Assembly: GCF_016097555.1 (NCBI RefSeq)
Contig: NC_054704.1
Location: 80,682,452 to 80,746,451 of the forward strand
From: Gigantopelta aegis
Lineage: Eukaryota > Mollusca > Gastropoda > Neomphalida > Peltospiridae
Length of the DNA stretch: 64,000 nt
Direction: 5' to 3'
Part shown: positions 48,801-59,620 of the stretch, piece by piece
How the letters are laid out: every line of letters starts with the position of its first letter
How positions within the stretch are numbered: the first letter of the stretch is position 1
Made by a program: the position numbers and the translations under genes
The notes under the pieces: model-generated
Seen by the model: the letters and a program-made list of their open reading frames with translations, nothing else
Told to the model about the DNA's origin: nothing
The model's database searches: none

Positions 48801-51800
48801 TTTGGGAAAAGTGTATGTGTCAGAATTAATTAACAAATGTATGACGTCCAAATGCTGATGATTAATACATCAGTGTGTTCTAGTGGTGTCATTAAACAAA
48901 ACAAACTGTATATTCTAACAGATCCATCTAACATCCTACACCTTATATACTGCTCTATATTAAATACCACCAAATTATATTCCTTTTCTTAGGGTATTCC
49001 TTTTCCAAGTCCTGGTGTGGACAATAAAAAGATATAAAAAACATCACATATTGAGTAATGGCTGACTGGAATTAAAGTTGAAAAGACAGTTTACAAAAAA
49101 ACCTTGTATGTATTAAGATTGAGATTATATAATAAAGAAATTACTACCATCGTGTGTTTCGGAATCGTCAACATCATAAATTAGGAATGAAAATAATGTA
49201 TTATGCTCGCCAGTGGCTCCCATAATACAATTTTACACTCTGGTAATAACCTCATTATTATCCACATAGTTCAAGATATACAAGGAAATATAACCAGTAT
49301 GACACACGTGTGCCATAATGATTTCACACGCACAACAAATGATGTAATTTTGGGAAGTGACATCATAATTTAATGCAGCTTCCCCAGTCTTAGCTCTGTG
49401 TAATCACTTACCAAAATGACGTCATTTTGTTGTATCTTTCTAGCTATGTTTGAAACATTTTGATATGATCCTTGCTATTCTTAAAAAATAATATTATGGA
49501 TAATGTGGATAATAAATAAATTATTACACTCGCGTGTGAATCGTACTGAGTTTACGAAACTTGTGTCGGGCAATACAAGAATACTGACACTTGGTACATA
49601 AAATCAGTACAACGCGCAAGCTTGTGTAATAATCTCTCTCTCTCTCTCTATATATATCAGGTCATATGATGTACATCCATGGTGCAACTATACTACTCAA
49701 AAGAATTTAAGGGTCAGACAATATTTTCGACATTATTTTCTGAATGTCAATTATATTAGCTAGACCATAATGTCACGCATGGTACTGTTCCATTTTGACG
49801 AAAGTGGGTCTAAGCAACCCATAAATGAATTAAAATCCACTGTCATTGACACTGTCGACTAGTTCTAATGGCGAAAACATGCTTACATTTGCACGTAAAT
49901 TAGGGCGAAAGCGAAAGGTCTGCTAAGTGCCCATAACTTGCTTTTTCACATAGCGCTTCATTTGCACGCTTTGCACGTGTATTCCATGTTCCCAATGCTG
50001 AATTTCCGTATAATTGGAGCTTGCGTTCGTGTACTGTGCACACTCCAAATTCGACAATGGTACGACTTCAACTGACTATCGGAGATCGAGGAAGGGCTAT
50101 TACTTGGCTTCAGGATGGCAATACGCAAAGAAATGTTGCTCTGAGACTTGGTGTCAGTCAGAGTGTTGTTGGCCGACTGTGGCAACGGTACCAAGCAACG
50201 AATTCTGTTTGGGAAGACCCCGAAGCACTACAAATAGAGAGGACCGCTACATCACCAATATGGCTCTACTTCAACGCACAACCACTGCACGCCGATTACG
50301 TGACAATCTGCGGACTGCGACTGGAACTCGAGTGTCTGATCAAACCATACGCAATCGTCTGAGAGCCAATAATCTACGCTGCCATCACCAGGCTGTTCGA
50401 CCACCACTCCTACCACGTCACAGAACGGCCAGACGTCACTGGTGCATGCTTCATCTGCGGTGGCAATGTGTTCAGTGGGGTCGAGTGATGTTCACTGATG
50501 AGTCCAGGTTTAGTCTCCAGTTCAACGACGGTCGGGTTCGTGTCTACAGACGTTCTGGGGAGCGCTTCGCTGACGTTAACATTAGACAACGTCACCGGTT
50601 CGGTGGTGGCAGCGTCATGGTGTAGGGCGGCATCTCTATCCACCACAGGACCCCCCTCTATATGGTGGATGGCAATCTGAATGGAATCCGCTATTTGAAT
50701 GAGATTATCCGGCCGTTGGTTCTCCTAGGCCTTCAGCAGATTGGCGGCGGGGCAGTTCTGCAGGATGACAATGCCAGACCCCACCGCGCCAGGGTGGTAA
50801 CGGACTTTCTCAGACAACAAGGTATCGCCAGGATGGATTGGCCAGCATATTCGCCTGACTTGGCCCCAATAGAGTACGCCTGGGACAAATTAGGCAGGAG
50901 AGTTTGGGATAACCATACCCCTCCGGCCAACCTTCATGATCTGGGTCAACTTCTTATGGCAGAGTGGCAGGCCATTCCCCAAGAGTTCTTCAGACGTCTG
51001 ATCAACAGCATGAGGCAACGATGTGTCGAGTGTATTCGCGCCAGGGGTGGATTCACACACTATTAAACAAATGTTCTAATGTGTAAAATCCATGTTTGAC
51101 AACCTTCAACTTTGACAGCATGTCATGTGACTTTCTTGTATACAGTGACGTTTATTTGTGGTTTTTTGTAAATATGGAACAATAAAAAAAAAAATTGGTG
51201 TAGTTTACATCATCAATCTAATACACTCTGAAACTTATTTGGTTATAAATTTTTGACCCTTAAATTCTTTTGAGTAGTATATAAACCAAGTTTCAGTTTA
51301 CCTTGAAATGGTGAGACAAAAATTATGCATTGTGCCAATCTTTGTTTATTAATATTATGTTGAATATTTGAATTTAACTACTCAGCTAACCATGAAAATT
51401 TGTTTTCAAATCTCAATTTTTTTATGGTGGAATGTCCGAATAAAACAGAATTAATTTGGAAACGAGTCAAATCAAGTTTAGAAACATGCTTTAAATCTCA
51501 CCCAGCTGATCACACATATATTTGATAGGAAAATCTTAATTTGTTGAGAAAATGTATCCACAAAACAGGTTTAATTTTCCACACCATGTAGCGAGGAAAC
51601 AAGTCAACTCATGCACAGAAATCCGAACAGAACAATACATACTAATAGATGTGTATGTCCAGTCAGCTAAAGGTGAGAATTTGTAAGAAAACTAGTATCA
51701 CAATGAATGGGCACTTGACACATTATTATAAATCACAACTTCCATAAACCTAGCAATTATAAAGATACCTGGTCTTCAATAAAAATGGTTCGAGAAACGG

Positions 51801-54800
51801 TATAACCTACTGGACAAACTAACCCACAAAATACATCAATGACAGCGGCAGATTTTATAGCCATTCAAGATATACTAGTAACCCAATAGCAAACAATCAA
51901 AACCGGTATCCAGGCACATATATTTATGATTCACTGCTCACAACAAGTGAGTATCCATTATCAGATATCAATTAAAACACAATATAATGGCTTTCCATTT
52001 CTGTACAACCAGTCGGCACGATGCCTGAAAAAAAACCTGTAAATCTAATATTAAGTCAAATCCACATGTGTAAATCGCTGGCACAAGCTACTGTATACTA
52101 CGTAATCAGTTTTGTACATGATGTATAATTATGTATGTTCTATGGCTTACTGATCTGAAATAAAAAAAATTATTATTAAGTTCAGGTGTATGAGCAGTGT
52201 TCTGGATCCATGCCTGCAGTCAAACTTGCATGTCAGATTGCGTGCCAGCTTCAATCCAATTTCACGCCCAATTAACCCTAACTACAACATGAAAATTAGC
52301 CGGACATGAAATGGATCAATATAATAATGACTGTATGATGTTGTATTTTTTCACTCTCTCTCACTCTATTCTCTAACACCGATCAGGCAGGGTGCATGGT
52401 CACGTAAACAACATGGCAGTCTAAAACGTAAACCAGACACATTAGTAACATTACTCACTCACTAGACCTGTCTCCTATGTATTTCTGCAAGGGGTTCCTC
52501 ACCACCCATGGAAGCTCCGGGTAGACAAAAACCCTCTTCTTCGACTTGGTCTGCATGACAGAGCATGGCAGTTCAGCAATGATCACCGTATGTGCCAGCT
52601 TGGAGTTGGTATCATTTTATCCAGCACAACAGCCAGCCTAACAAGCCACTGTGCCCATGGTTGGATGAATGAAACTGCCACAATTCACTGTGTGTACAGG
52701 TGCAATGGTTAGCTATCCCACCTCTGGTTATTAGAACCAGTGAAAGCAAGAGGAGAAGGGGCACTTTCCCTGTTGTCACTTTTGTTTACCTTGACTGCCA
52801 CACAGTGGAAACAAGGTCAGCAAGGGAAGTAACTCCTAGTGATTATTATCAGTGGTGCACTGAAGTTGAAGAAGCAATAGAGTAGCAGGGTTGGGTCTAG
52901 ACGGACACATGTCTTATTTATGTTGGTACAAGGCACAATAAATTAAGCATGTGATATATACATGTTTGTTTGATGAAGGCAAGTGCTATATTAACATATG
53001 TCATGCAATGTGGTCTCATTACAAATTAAATTAATGTTTTTCTCCCTATATTAAATAAATGTTCTCCCTACAAAAAATAAACAAGAGTACTAGTGAGGTA
53101 CATGATACGCCCGTCAGGAGTTTGTTGGAAAACCTTAGATATTAATGAATATGTTACATGTATGATTCAATTCTAATTATGTGAATATAGACAAATTATT
53201 TTATTTATTTGTATCACACAGACCTAGTAATTGTATGTGACACACCACCATCGCACATTGTTCCTACATATGAGGTTTGATGGTCCTGTATGCATCTGTA
53301 TACAAGATATGATCCGGACAAGAATTTACTGTTATGTGCAATTAACAGATGGATGGATGGACTGACAGACAGACAGACAATGCCATACCATAATACGACC
53401 CATCTCAGATGGGTGTATAGAAATCACCACACCCCTCGACCCCAGCAACATCCAAATCTTTCAAACTACTAGTATTCAATTTAACATTTAGCTAGCCATC
53501 TACATAGCAGATATATTTTATACCATATAATATACACTTTACCTTGGTCCAGCAAATATAACATTGCTTTTGTCAATTCCAGTTTGGCTTGATGTTAAAA
53601 CAAAAAGGAACCCCAAAAAGGGGGTTGGGGGGAGAAAGAAGAAAACTAGCTGTGTTGAAAACAGTTAAAATTGTCTATGTGTATGTGCCATTTGTAAAAA
53701 CATTGGTCATTATACAAATAAAACAGCAATACACACCCATAATTTATAGTTATAGTTTATCCTACTAAACTCCATATTTGATTATTCTTTTGTTTTACTA
53801 CTTAGAAATCCATTTTGTATGTGTATACTGTGAAAAAATTAATAATAATAATATTTTCAACTCAATGAGCAGACAATGTTCTTAACTAAGTGCAAATATT
53901 GCTGTTTTATTTATATCTTGACCAATGTTTTCACAATGTGCACATAAAAACAGAAATTTGTTGTTATTTCCAAAGCAGTTTTTTCTTGTCTTATTACATT
54001 AAGCTAAATTGGAATTATTGACAAAAAATAAACAAACACTTAAAATGTTTGCTATGAGAAGTGCACAAATAAATTTCTATAATAGATGACATTAAAAAAA
54101 AGTCAATATTTTATATGAATGAATCAATCGATGAAAGAATGAAATAAATGAGTTATTTATAATTAACACCCCAGGACAAAAATATATTGGCTTCTGTATG
54201 TCAAACAAAGGTAAATGTATATATAAAATGTACTATACATGCATTATGTCAGTTTGTACTGTAGGGTAAATACAGAACACATAAGTACAACTTCTTACAG
54301 CTAATACACCCAGATTACAGAGAAACAAAGCCCTGTTTCTTTTGACACTAATTCCCCTAACCTTCCAAGCACCGACTCTGAATATTGTTTCATTTATCCT
54401 GTCTGGACATTATGAAACTAGCATTGTTGAAAGTTAAAGTTTGTTTTGTTTAACAACACCACTAGAGCACATTGATATATTTATTAATCATCAGCTATTG
54501 GATGTCAAACATTTGGTAATTTTGACATATAGTCTTAGAGAGGAAACACGCTGCATTTTCCATTAGTAGCATTTAAGGGATATTTTATATGCACCATCCC
54601 ACAGAAATGATGGCACATACCACAGCCGTTGATATACGGTACCAGTCGTGGTGCACTGGCTGGAACGAAGCATTGTTGAAGTTACATTACCAGCTTTAGA
54701 GGTGTATAATGGTTAAATCATGGTAGGTACTGGGTTCACATTCTGGTACTGTCTGCCCTACCCAGTGCAAGTTGCAATGGGTAGGTGTCAAACTACTATC

Positions 54801-55056
54801 CACTAACTTCCACTAACCCAGTGTCCTGGATAAACAGCCCAGATAGCTGAGGTGTGTGACCTGGACAGACCTGGACAGCCTGCTTGAACCATAATTGAAT
54901 TTAATCAAGTTACATTTGCATGTTTTGGCAATCTGAGTTTTAAACATTTTATCTTACTAGCCACTCCACGCTGGGTGTCTCCATCAGCAGACTGACATAA
55001 TCAGTGCCATTTTGTGATCTTTTGTCATGAAAAGTCATTCCAAATGCATCAAGTTG
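42705..55056 (-). CDS. Unrecognised host protein, six phase-compatible exons (3' part of gene)
   Basis: Six exons on the - strand, in reading order: 55056-54958, 52550-52468, 47805-47612, 46007-45858, 45144-44926, 42853-42705. Each starts after AG and ends before GT. Phases fit at every junction (0, 2, 1, 1, 1, then stop TGA), giving 297 codons and a stop. Visible parts are a hydrophobic/aromatic segment (RVFVYPELPWVVRNP) in the second exon, a Tyr-rich stretch (VPYTAADLAYSDV) followed by a charged block in the third, a Ser/Thr/Asn-rich low-complexity middle, and a Leu-rich helix with a lysine-rich tail (SLESETIRWERTKKIKKK) in the last. No signal peptide, membrane segment or zinc motif is seen. 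I do not recognise the family. The basic tail could be a nuclear signal or a microtubule- or nucleic-acid-binding tail; that is inference. Introns hold a Tc1 transposon (49691-51279) and several SINEs. More 5' exons are expected. Confidence 0.8.
43037..43225. repeat. 64-bp tandem repeat, 3 copies
   Basis: Each copy contains AATGTTCATCA, AAGTAATCAGCATTAAAC and GTATTATATTTATTCAT. It lies about 190-370 bases upstream (in gene direction) of the last exon of the - strand gene. Confidence 0.85.
43826..44108 (-). mobile_element. SINE type A, near full length
   Basis: Inverted tail fragment at the left (AGAGCACATCGATTTATTAA). The head in the - direction (GCGGGATATAGCCCTGTGGT) is at the right. Confidence 0.8.
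44250..44462 (+). mobile_element. SINE type A, head missing
   Basis: From GCCCATTGGGCTATTTTTCG to GTTAAACAAAACAAACTTTC. Confidence 0.75.
44926..45144 (-). CDS. Exon of the unrecognised - strand gene (72 codons)
   Basis: The acceptor is CGTTGCAG and the donor is GAAG before GTACAA. It encodes REPEDLIAMGTIW, a Ser/Thr run, then LALPPSYNTLAAQPIRKGPN. GC content is clearly above that of the flanks. Confidence 0.85.
45225..45605. repeat. CT-rich low-complexity tract in a host intron
   Basis: Imperfect repeats of CTCTCACTCACTTTTTCTC and TCTCTCAATCA. On the gene strand this is a GA-rich stretch about 80 bases upstream of exon 44926-45144. Confidence 0.85.
45858..46007 (-). CDS. Exon of the unrecognised - strand gene (49 codons)
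   Basis: The acceptor is TCATTTCAG and the donor is GTATGT. It encodes an Asn/Gln/Lys-rich, probably disordered segment starting NFDNDKDELRPIK. A hAT-like MITE begins 100 bases upstream at 46108. Confidence 0.8.
46108..46387. mobile_element. hAT-like MITE (280 bp)
   Basis: The ends are CAGGAATGTGAGAG and, inverted, CAGGGATGTGAGAG. The candidate 8-bp flanks (GTTATTCA / TAAATTCA) agree in 5 of 8 bases. The interior is GC-richer, with CGATCGCACG-like blocks. It lies 100 bases upstream of a host exon in the intron. Confidence 0.65.
46498..46826 (+). mobile_element. SINE type B, full length, 9-bp TSD, in a host intron
   Basis: CTTTTATAG at 46489-46497 and 46827-46835. Head GCGAGCCGTAGCCCAGTGGT, tail GTCGTTAAATAAAACATTTC. 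Confidence 0.9.
47119..47215 (-). mobile_element. tRNA-like SINE head, family D, copy 1
   Basis: In the - direction it reads TGGTATAAAGTGCTCATAGC (A-box region) and then GGTTCGAATTCCC (B box), spaced as in a tRNA. No body or tail of the other families follows. Confidence 0.5.
47338..47425 (-). mobile_element. tRNA-like SINE head, family D, copy 2
   Basis: Direct repeat of 47119-47215, more diverged; the B box reads GGTTGAATCC. The pair lies in an intron of the - strand gene. Confidence 0.45.
47612..47805 (-). CDS. Exon of the unrecognised - strand gene (64 codons)
   Basis: The acceptor is TTCTTCCAG and the donor is AAAAAG before GTATGC. It encodes VPYTAADLAYSDV, then a charged FDREKEKNKFREFD block and an Arg/Ser-rich end. 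A diverged duplicate of the acceptor neighbourhood (TTGGTGTGCTTGAAGAAC-like) lies at 47895-47920 without an open frame. Confidence 0.8.
48690..48908 (+). mobile_element. Diverged SINE type A
   Basis: CAACAAGTGCTCCACGACTG through to GTGTCATTAAACAAAACAAAC. The body is shortened. Confidence 0.6.
49691..51279 (+). mobile_element. Tc1/mariner (DD34E) DNA transposon in an intron
   Basis: Perfect 26-bp inverted repeats (TACTACTCAAAAG...GGGTCA) lie at 49691-49716 and 51254-51279. Their outer TA is the target duplication, giving about 1.59 kb. It sits between two exons of the - strand host gene, in the opposite orientation. The perfect terminal repeats imply a fairly recent insertion, but the transposase gene is broken (see its entry). 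Confidence 0.95.
50057..51066 (+). pseudogene. Tc1-type transposase, broken
   Basis: Start ATG at 50057, end TAA at 51064-51066. The N-terminus (LTIGDRGRAITWLQDGNTQ, VSQSVVGRLWQRYQ) is the paired-type helix-turn-helix pair. The catalytic parts are FTDESRF (first D), LQDDNARPH (second D) and SPDLAPIEYAWDKL (E). There are 34 residues between the second D and the E, so the class is DD34E. Two lesions are visible. A frame change occurs between about 50200 and 50220, where the HTH frame must give way to GRPRSTT in another frame, probably a short deletion in the linker. A TAG at 50623-50625 sits where GGGSVMV is normally followed by Trp, as expected from a TGG-to-TAG change. All catalytic residues remain. 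Confidence 0.9.
51280..52467. other. Intron of the - strand gene
   Basis: AT-rich sequence between the Tc1 element and exon 52468-52550. No other feature seen. Confidence 0.5.
52468..52550 (-). CDS. Exon of the unrecognised - strand gene (27 codons + 2 bases)
   Basis: The acceptor is TCATGCAG. The exon starts in phase 0 and ends in phase 2 before GTCTAG, a weak donor. It encodes a basic start followed by RVFVYPELPWVVRNPLQKYI. The CDS-like composition contrasts with the AT-rich flanks. Confidence 0.75.
52551..54419. other. Intron of the - strand gene
   Basis: AT-rich, with (GACA)n at 53361-53379. Nothing else recognised. Confidence 0.5.
54432..54668 (-). mobile_element. SINE type A, 5'-truncated, 12-bp TSD, in a host intron
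   Basis: Perfect AGCATTGTTGAA at 54420-54431 and 54669-54680. About 290 bases downstream (in gene direction) of the host exon 54958-55056. Confidence 0.9.
54695..54905 (+). mobile_element. SINE type C, diverged
   Basis: Contains GGTAGGTACTGGGTTCACAT and GATAGCTGAGGTGTGTGACC and ends at AACCATAATTGAATTTAA. Confidence 0.7.
54958..55056 (-). CDS. Exon of the unrecognised - strand gene (33 codons)
   Basis: The acceptor is CTGCCAG and the donor is CTA before GTAAGA. It starts and ends in phase 0. The frame reads QLDAFGMTFHDK and ends METPSVEWL. The other two frames contain stops. Confidence 0.75.
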
Positions 55057-55305
55057 CTGGCAGTTTTGTGTGGTGTTACAATCAGTTTAATTAAAATTTA
55101 AAAAAAATTGAATATGGGAGTGGAGGAGGAAAGGAGATTTGTTCTGGTAAATTTAATGCAAACTAACTCAATGGTGGAGTAAGATCCCACTTCAAACAGA
55201 CAGACTGGTTTGACATATCTGTTGGTATTAGTGTGTAGACTACTGTGGGTTTAGAGACGTCTAATCTGTAATTAAGATCACTGAATATCGTTTCTGTCAA
55301 CTTAC

Positions 55306-55355
55306 GTACTACATAGCATGTCATACACTCATAAACATGAAACTGAAGAGTTTTT
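55306..55355 (-). CDS. Tentative exon upstream of the - strand gene block
   Basis: The acceptor CATTTCCTCCAG is good. Only one frame is open, reading KTLQFHVYECMTCYV. The strongest donor (GTAAGT after 55306) leaves a phase that does not join the next exon. A GTACGT donor four bases earlier (exon end 55310) gives phase 0 and joins 55056 without a stop. The start phase matches the end phase of the candidate exon ending at 57954. Confidence 0.4.
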
Positions 55356-55471
55356 CTGGAGGAAATGCAAGTTAATAATATATAGTAGTCATTTAGAGAA
55401 GTATTAACTAGAGCATGACAGACTTATAGATATTCTGACATTATACCACCACACACAACTCTGGAGACATA

Positions 55472-55593
55472 GAGAATAACTAGCTAATGATGTAGGATAT
55501 TGGCTTTATCCTATGAAGGTAAGTCGAGCAGAATTTCTCATTCCGCCTGAACAGGACAAAGCCGATATCCTACATCATCAACTAGTTATTATC
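55472..55593. repeat. Inverted repeat, 41-bp arms, 40-bp loop
   Basis: AACTAGCTAATGATGTAGGA at the left pairs with TCCTACATCATCAACTAGTT at the right. Probably a small MITE in the intron region upstream of exon 55306-55355. Confidence 0.7.
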
Positions 55594-55882
55594 TTTATCC
55601 TGCAGACCATAAAAATTGAGGGGAAAAGCTATCATTTCTGTTATTTTAGCTACATTGTATGACAGGTCTAATGAGCGATTTTGTAATGTAATGTCAAAAG
55701 TCATAATCTGCTAGTGTACATTTATGACTGTGACTTAATTGGTCATCATAATCAGTCGATAGAAATAGTGGCTGCAAGATAAATTATGAAAAACATGCAT
55801 CAGACAAGATATTCCGTTGCTGTTTATTTTGTAATATATGAACTACAAGCCACATTACATGTAAGGTGCAGTAAATCACATC

Positions 55883-56252
55883 TTAAAGGGACATACCCTA
55901 GTTTTAAACACATATATTAGACTATTAGAACCGTTTATGATAACTGAAATCATACTTTACTTAGATTTTATTGTTTAGCTTATCCATTTCCATACATTCA
56001 GTGTTTTTGGTCATCCTGGTGGTTTTAATATCACAAAATGCATTTCTCATATTTTTAAAAATGCATGTGCATCTGAGAAGAAACAGTTATGGAGTCGAGT
56101 TTTAGTCCGTTTTTAGAGGGTATTTCACCATTTCAAAGTCACAGACTCATGTTTCACTCAATTGTAACTTTATCCAAATGTGTTACAGGTTTGTAGATTA
56201 ACTAAACTTAGTGTTAATTTTCACTGGTTGAAACTAGGGCATGTCCCTTTAA
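55883..56252 (-). mobile_element. TTAA-flanked MITE, copy 5, in a host intron
   Basis: Clean TTAA at 55883-55886 and 56249-56252 with AGGGACATACCCTAG / CTAGGGCATGTCCCT ends, 370 bp. It lies between the tentative exons ending at 57954 and starting at 55355. This is the best-preserved short copy. Confidence 0.85.
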
Positions 56253-56534
56253 GATATACAATTAAAAACATATTAAACAAAGTCTCATAAAGACTACTAG
56301 AATGCACACACACATTGCCAACATTTTTTTCAATATTGTTGGCATGTGCAGTAACCTATAACAAAAAAAAAAATCTATGTACAGTATGTGCAATTCAATA
56401 AATATGCCAATAAAAGTACCACATTGGCCAGGTGGTGATATATATAGAGGTGAAATCTGAGGCTTGCCGAGGATTTTTATACTTTTATCAACGAGTGCTG
56501 ATAAATTATGATATCACAAGATATGAGGAGGATA

Positions 56535-56792
56535 TTCTTTTTATCATCCATTATTATTCTTTTCATTGTGACAATTGTAAACAACGTCAGTAATATGGGT
56601 TGAATGTCATTATATTTGGCAGCAGTAGACTCGTTAATTAGCAGAATGACAGTGGCGTGACGTCACTGATGATAAGTTTAGCACTGAAACATACGCAGTA
56701 ACGTAACAAAAGAAGAGATAATCTCCTAGGAGACTATCGCAAATTCTAGTGCCAGCGATATCTCCTACAAAAGCCTTCAATGGATGATAAGA
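56535..56792. repeat. Possible MITE, short inverted ends
   Basis: TTTATCATCCATT near 56540 is inverted as AATGGATGATAAGA near 56780. About 255 bp. The middle includes a CACAGGTTATGTC-like acceptor signal on the - strand downstream, but no usable exon. Confidence 0.4.
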
Positions 56793-57349
56793 TACCATAA
56801 AGACATAACCTGTGGGAAGAAACAGTGTCAATAAACACAAGAAACAATAGAATGAACCAATTTATAACATAATATAATTACTTGTAACTAAATAACATTA
56901 AGAGTTTCAGGACTCACAGTGGAACATAAATATGGGTTAGCCACTTTTCACATATTTAGGGTAGTTCCTTGAAATTTTATTGTGGTTAATTCAAAGAATA
57001 TGTTGTTAGCCAAAGACTACATGTTGTAGTCACTTTGTATAAAAATTAGCAATTAGCTAATTTGGCAATGGACAGGGTGAGCCCCAAGTTTTAATCTACA
57101 ACAGCTGCAGGCTTAACATTTTTTAGTCATTTCATTTATAATGTAACATTAGTTTGTGGATATATAAAAAAAACTGAAAAATGGTTCTGGATTCAAAATC
57201 ACACTACAATATGTTTCACCAGTCTTTATTATTATTATTATTATTATTATTATTGGGATTCTTATTTTGTTATTTTGGACATGCGGTACCAAGCAGTGCG
57301 GGGGGCTCCCCCAAGAAAGTAAATGGGTTAGGTTTAGGGTTAGGATTAA

Positions 57350-57682
57350 AAAAAGAAAGAAAGAAATGTTTTATTTAACGACGCACTTAACACATTTTAT
57401 TTATGGTTATATAGTGTCAGACATATGGTTAACGACCACACAGATATTGAGAGAGGAAACCCGCTGTTACCACTTCACAGGCTACTCTTTTCGATTACCA
57501 ACAAGGGATCTTTTATATGCACCATCCCACAGACAGAGTAGTACATACCACAGCCTTTGATATACCAGTTGTGGTGCACTGGCTGGAACGAGAAATAGCC
57601 CAATGGGCCTACCGACTGGGATCGATCCCACACCGACCATGCATCGAGCGAGAGCTGTACCACTGGGCTATGTCCCACCCCC
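57350..57682 (-). mobile_element. Full-length SINE type B, perfect 14-bp TSD
   Basis: AGGGTTAGGATTAA occurs intact at 57336-57349 and 57683-57696. The (AAAG)n tail is at the left and the tRNA-like head (in - direction GGGGGTGGGACATAGCCCAG) at the right. Probably the youngest SINE here, about 270 bases upstream (lower coordinate) of the tentative exon 57954-58138. Confidence 0.92.
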
Positions 57683-57953
57683 AGGGTTAGGATTAAGAAA
57701 ATCATACAGTAATGATAAAGAGTCATTAATTTTTTCAAAAGGTTAACTTAAAAAAAAAATTAATCTGCCAAAACATTTGGGTATAGCCCCATACCCGTTT
57801 TACCCTCTGGCAGAAACCCTGTAGATATGGTTGACATACCCAGTACCATAATCCCAAGATACACTGGTAAATACTTTTTGGAATTACTCCTTTCATATGT
57901 TGCTTCAATATTGGACATGACACTAAAAATCCAAATTCAATAAACAACTGTAC

Positions 57954-58138
57954 CTTCTGACGTGTCCATTATTAGCTGATTGGGGCCGATTCCTGAAAGC
58001 GAGGTATTTGTTTTCCCCCAACAACGAGTAAGAACATCTCTTGCCGTATATTTTCCGGAGTGGAGAATTTCTCATACTTCTGCTACAGGTTTTACATCGG
58101 GTTAAAGAAGAAGTGATGACTATGTTAGATGGCACCAT
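57954..58138 (-). CDS. Tentative exon, possible first coding exon of the - strand gene
   Basis: The open frame runs from an ATG at 58138 to a donor GTACAG after 57954 and ends in phase 2. It encodes a Cys/Arg-rich start (LTRCKTCSRSMRNSPLRKIY) and FRNRPQSANNGHVRR. It may instead be an internal exon starting at 58119 after a poor AG acceptor, in phase with a candidate exon at 59621-59715. A short exon that fits it lies at 55306-55355. Confidence 0.45.
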
Positions 58139-59620
58139 GGTGAAACAGTAACATATATCACAGACAAAAAATTGCTTAGCCAAGCTACTAATATCAAGTC
58201 AAATGATGGTGTGATTAATTAACAAGATTTAATATTAATCTGTAAATTGGTCAGTGCAGAGACTCCAATCAACATGTTTGATTAGTAACCACAGACACTT
58301 GAGCTACAGATCAATGAATAGCAATGTCAAGGAAGATGTTATGTTTCCAAATGTTTTCCAAACCGTCTACATCGTCATACAATTTAATGTTCACAAGCTT
58401 GTCTGGGCACCAACAGTAAACTGCATTGCTCGCCAGTAAAGAAAGGTTATTTGGTTATGATCTGCACCATATCACAACAAGATAAATTGACCTTACAGAA
58501 AAATGTTTTCATGCAACTCTTGCATTATAAAGCAATTTTCTTTCACCTTTTGCCTAATCAAATGTTAACTGAAGGAATTAGGATTTGGAATTGTCCATGG
58601 ATTCTAAAGCTTAAACATTTTTTTGGGGACAACAATATTCAAAACGTTACTTACAAAAGCTGCTAATACCTTGGTATACGAGATCAACAATGGCTGTATT
58701 ATCCTGTACGGCTAAACTTTTACTTGCCCCAGTGTTTGTCCAGGGTCTAATAAAACACGACTTTCAATCCCCCAATATTGATTTATTTCTAAGGCACACC
58801 TTTTTTCACCAGCAGTCTAGTGAACTACACAACTGTTTAGTGACAAAAGGTACGATATGCGTATCACCAAACATTCACAAAGTTGTCAGGTAGATATGCA
58901 AATTACAAACAGCCCTATTTAAAAATAATCAATTAATGCTCAAACGTGTATAAAATATTCTGTCACTGTATATTTTTGTATTCGACAGATGTAAAGTAAA
59001 TGAAATAAAATTTTATATAGTTGCTTCGTTTTTTCTTTTTTTGTTTCTTTAAAGTAGAATAAAACATAAAAGAATTCAACAATCAATAGTAGAGTAAAAT
59101 AGTACTAAGGTCAAAGACAGTCATTTTTCGCACCCTTGTTTTGGCTCCATACACAATAAATATATCTCACCATAATTTCACCTGAAATCCATATTTCGTA
59201 AAAGGTACAATTTTTTAATCACAAGATTTTCTTCAAACACATTTAGGTGCATTAGTAATGTTAGAAAAAAGCCCAAATTCAATAGCCATTTTGCTTTGGA
59301 ATTTATCCAGCATTCTGAAAACAGAAACATCATGTACTTGGTTTATGGTTATCGTAAGGAGATGCAAAGTGACGTCGTTGGAATATTGAAGTCATTCAAT
59401 TCAAAATAAGCTATATTATTATAATACTTTGCCACATTAAAATAAAAACTGGTTTACTAACCTTGATCACTGTCAAAATTCTATAACATGTAGACGTTGT
59501 TTACAGGTTAGTATTTTTTTTTTTTTTTTTTAATTCTGCACAAAATATTACGTTTAAGTTTTAAAAGATGAAAGAAATAAAAAGTACCTTTTGTCAAATA
59601 TATCATATAAAAAAACTTAC
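58139..59620. other. Unassigned region between tentative exons
   Basis: A + strand frame at 58690-58893 ends beside a GTCAG/GTAGAT donor-like site but lacks an acceptor and domains. No gene is called. Confidence 0.4.

Noticed and set aside
49130-49640. Possible inverted-repeat element (CATTATTATCCACATA / TATGGATAATGTGGATAATA)
   Set aside because: The pairing covers only about 24 bases and I could not define ends or a target duplication.
56634-56840. - strand frame after a good acceptor (TTCTTCCCACAG)
   Set aside because: It does not fit the phase of neighbouring candidate exons, reaches a stop quickly, and lies inside a probable MITE.
58690-58893. + strand frame MAVLSCTAKLLLAPVF ending at a donor-like GTAGAT
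   Set aside because: No acceptor, no recognisable domain, and it is on the opposite strand within the presumed host gene.
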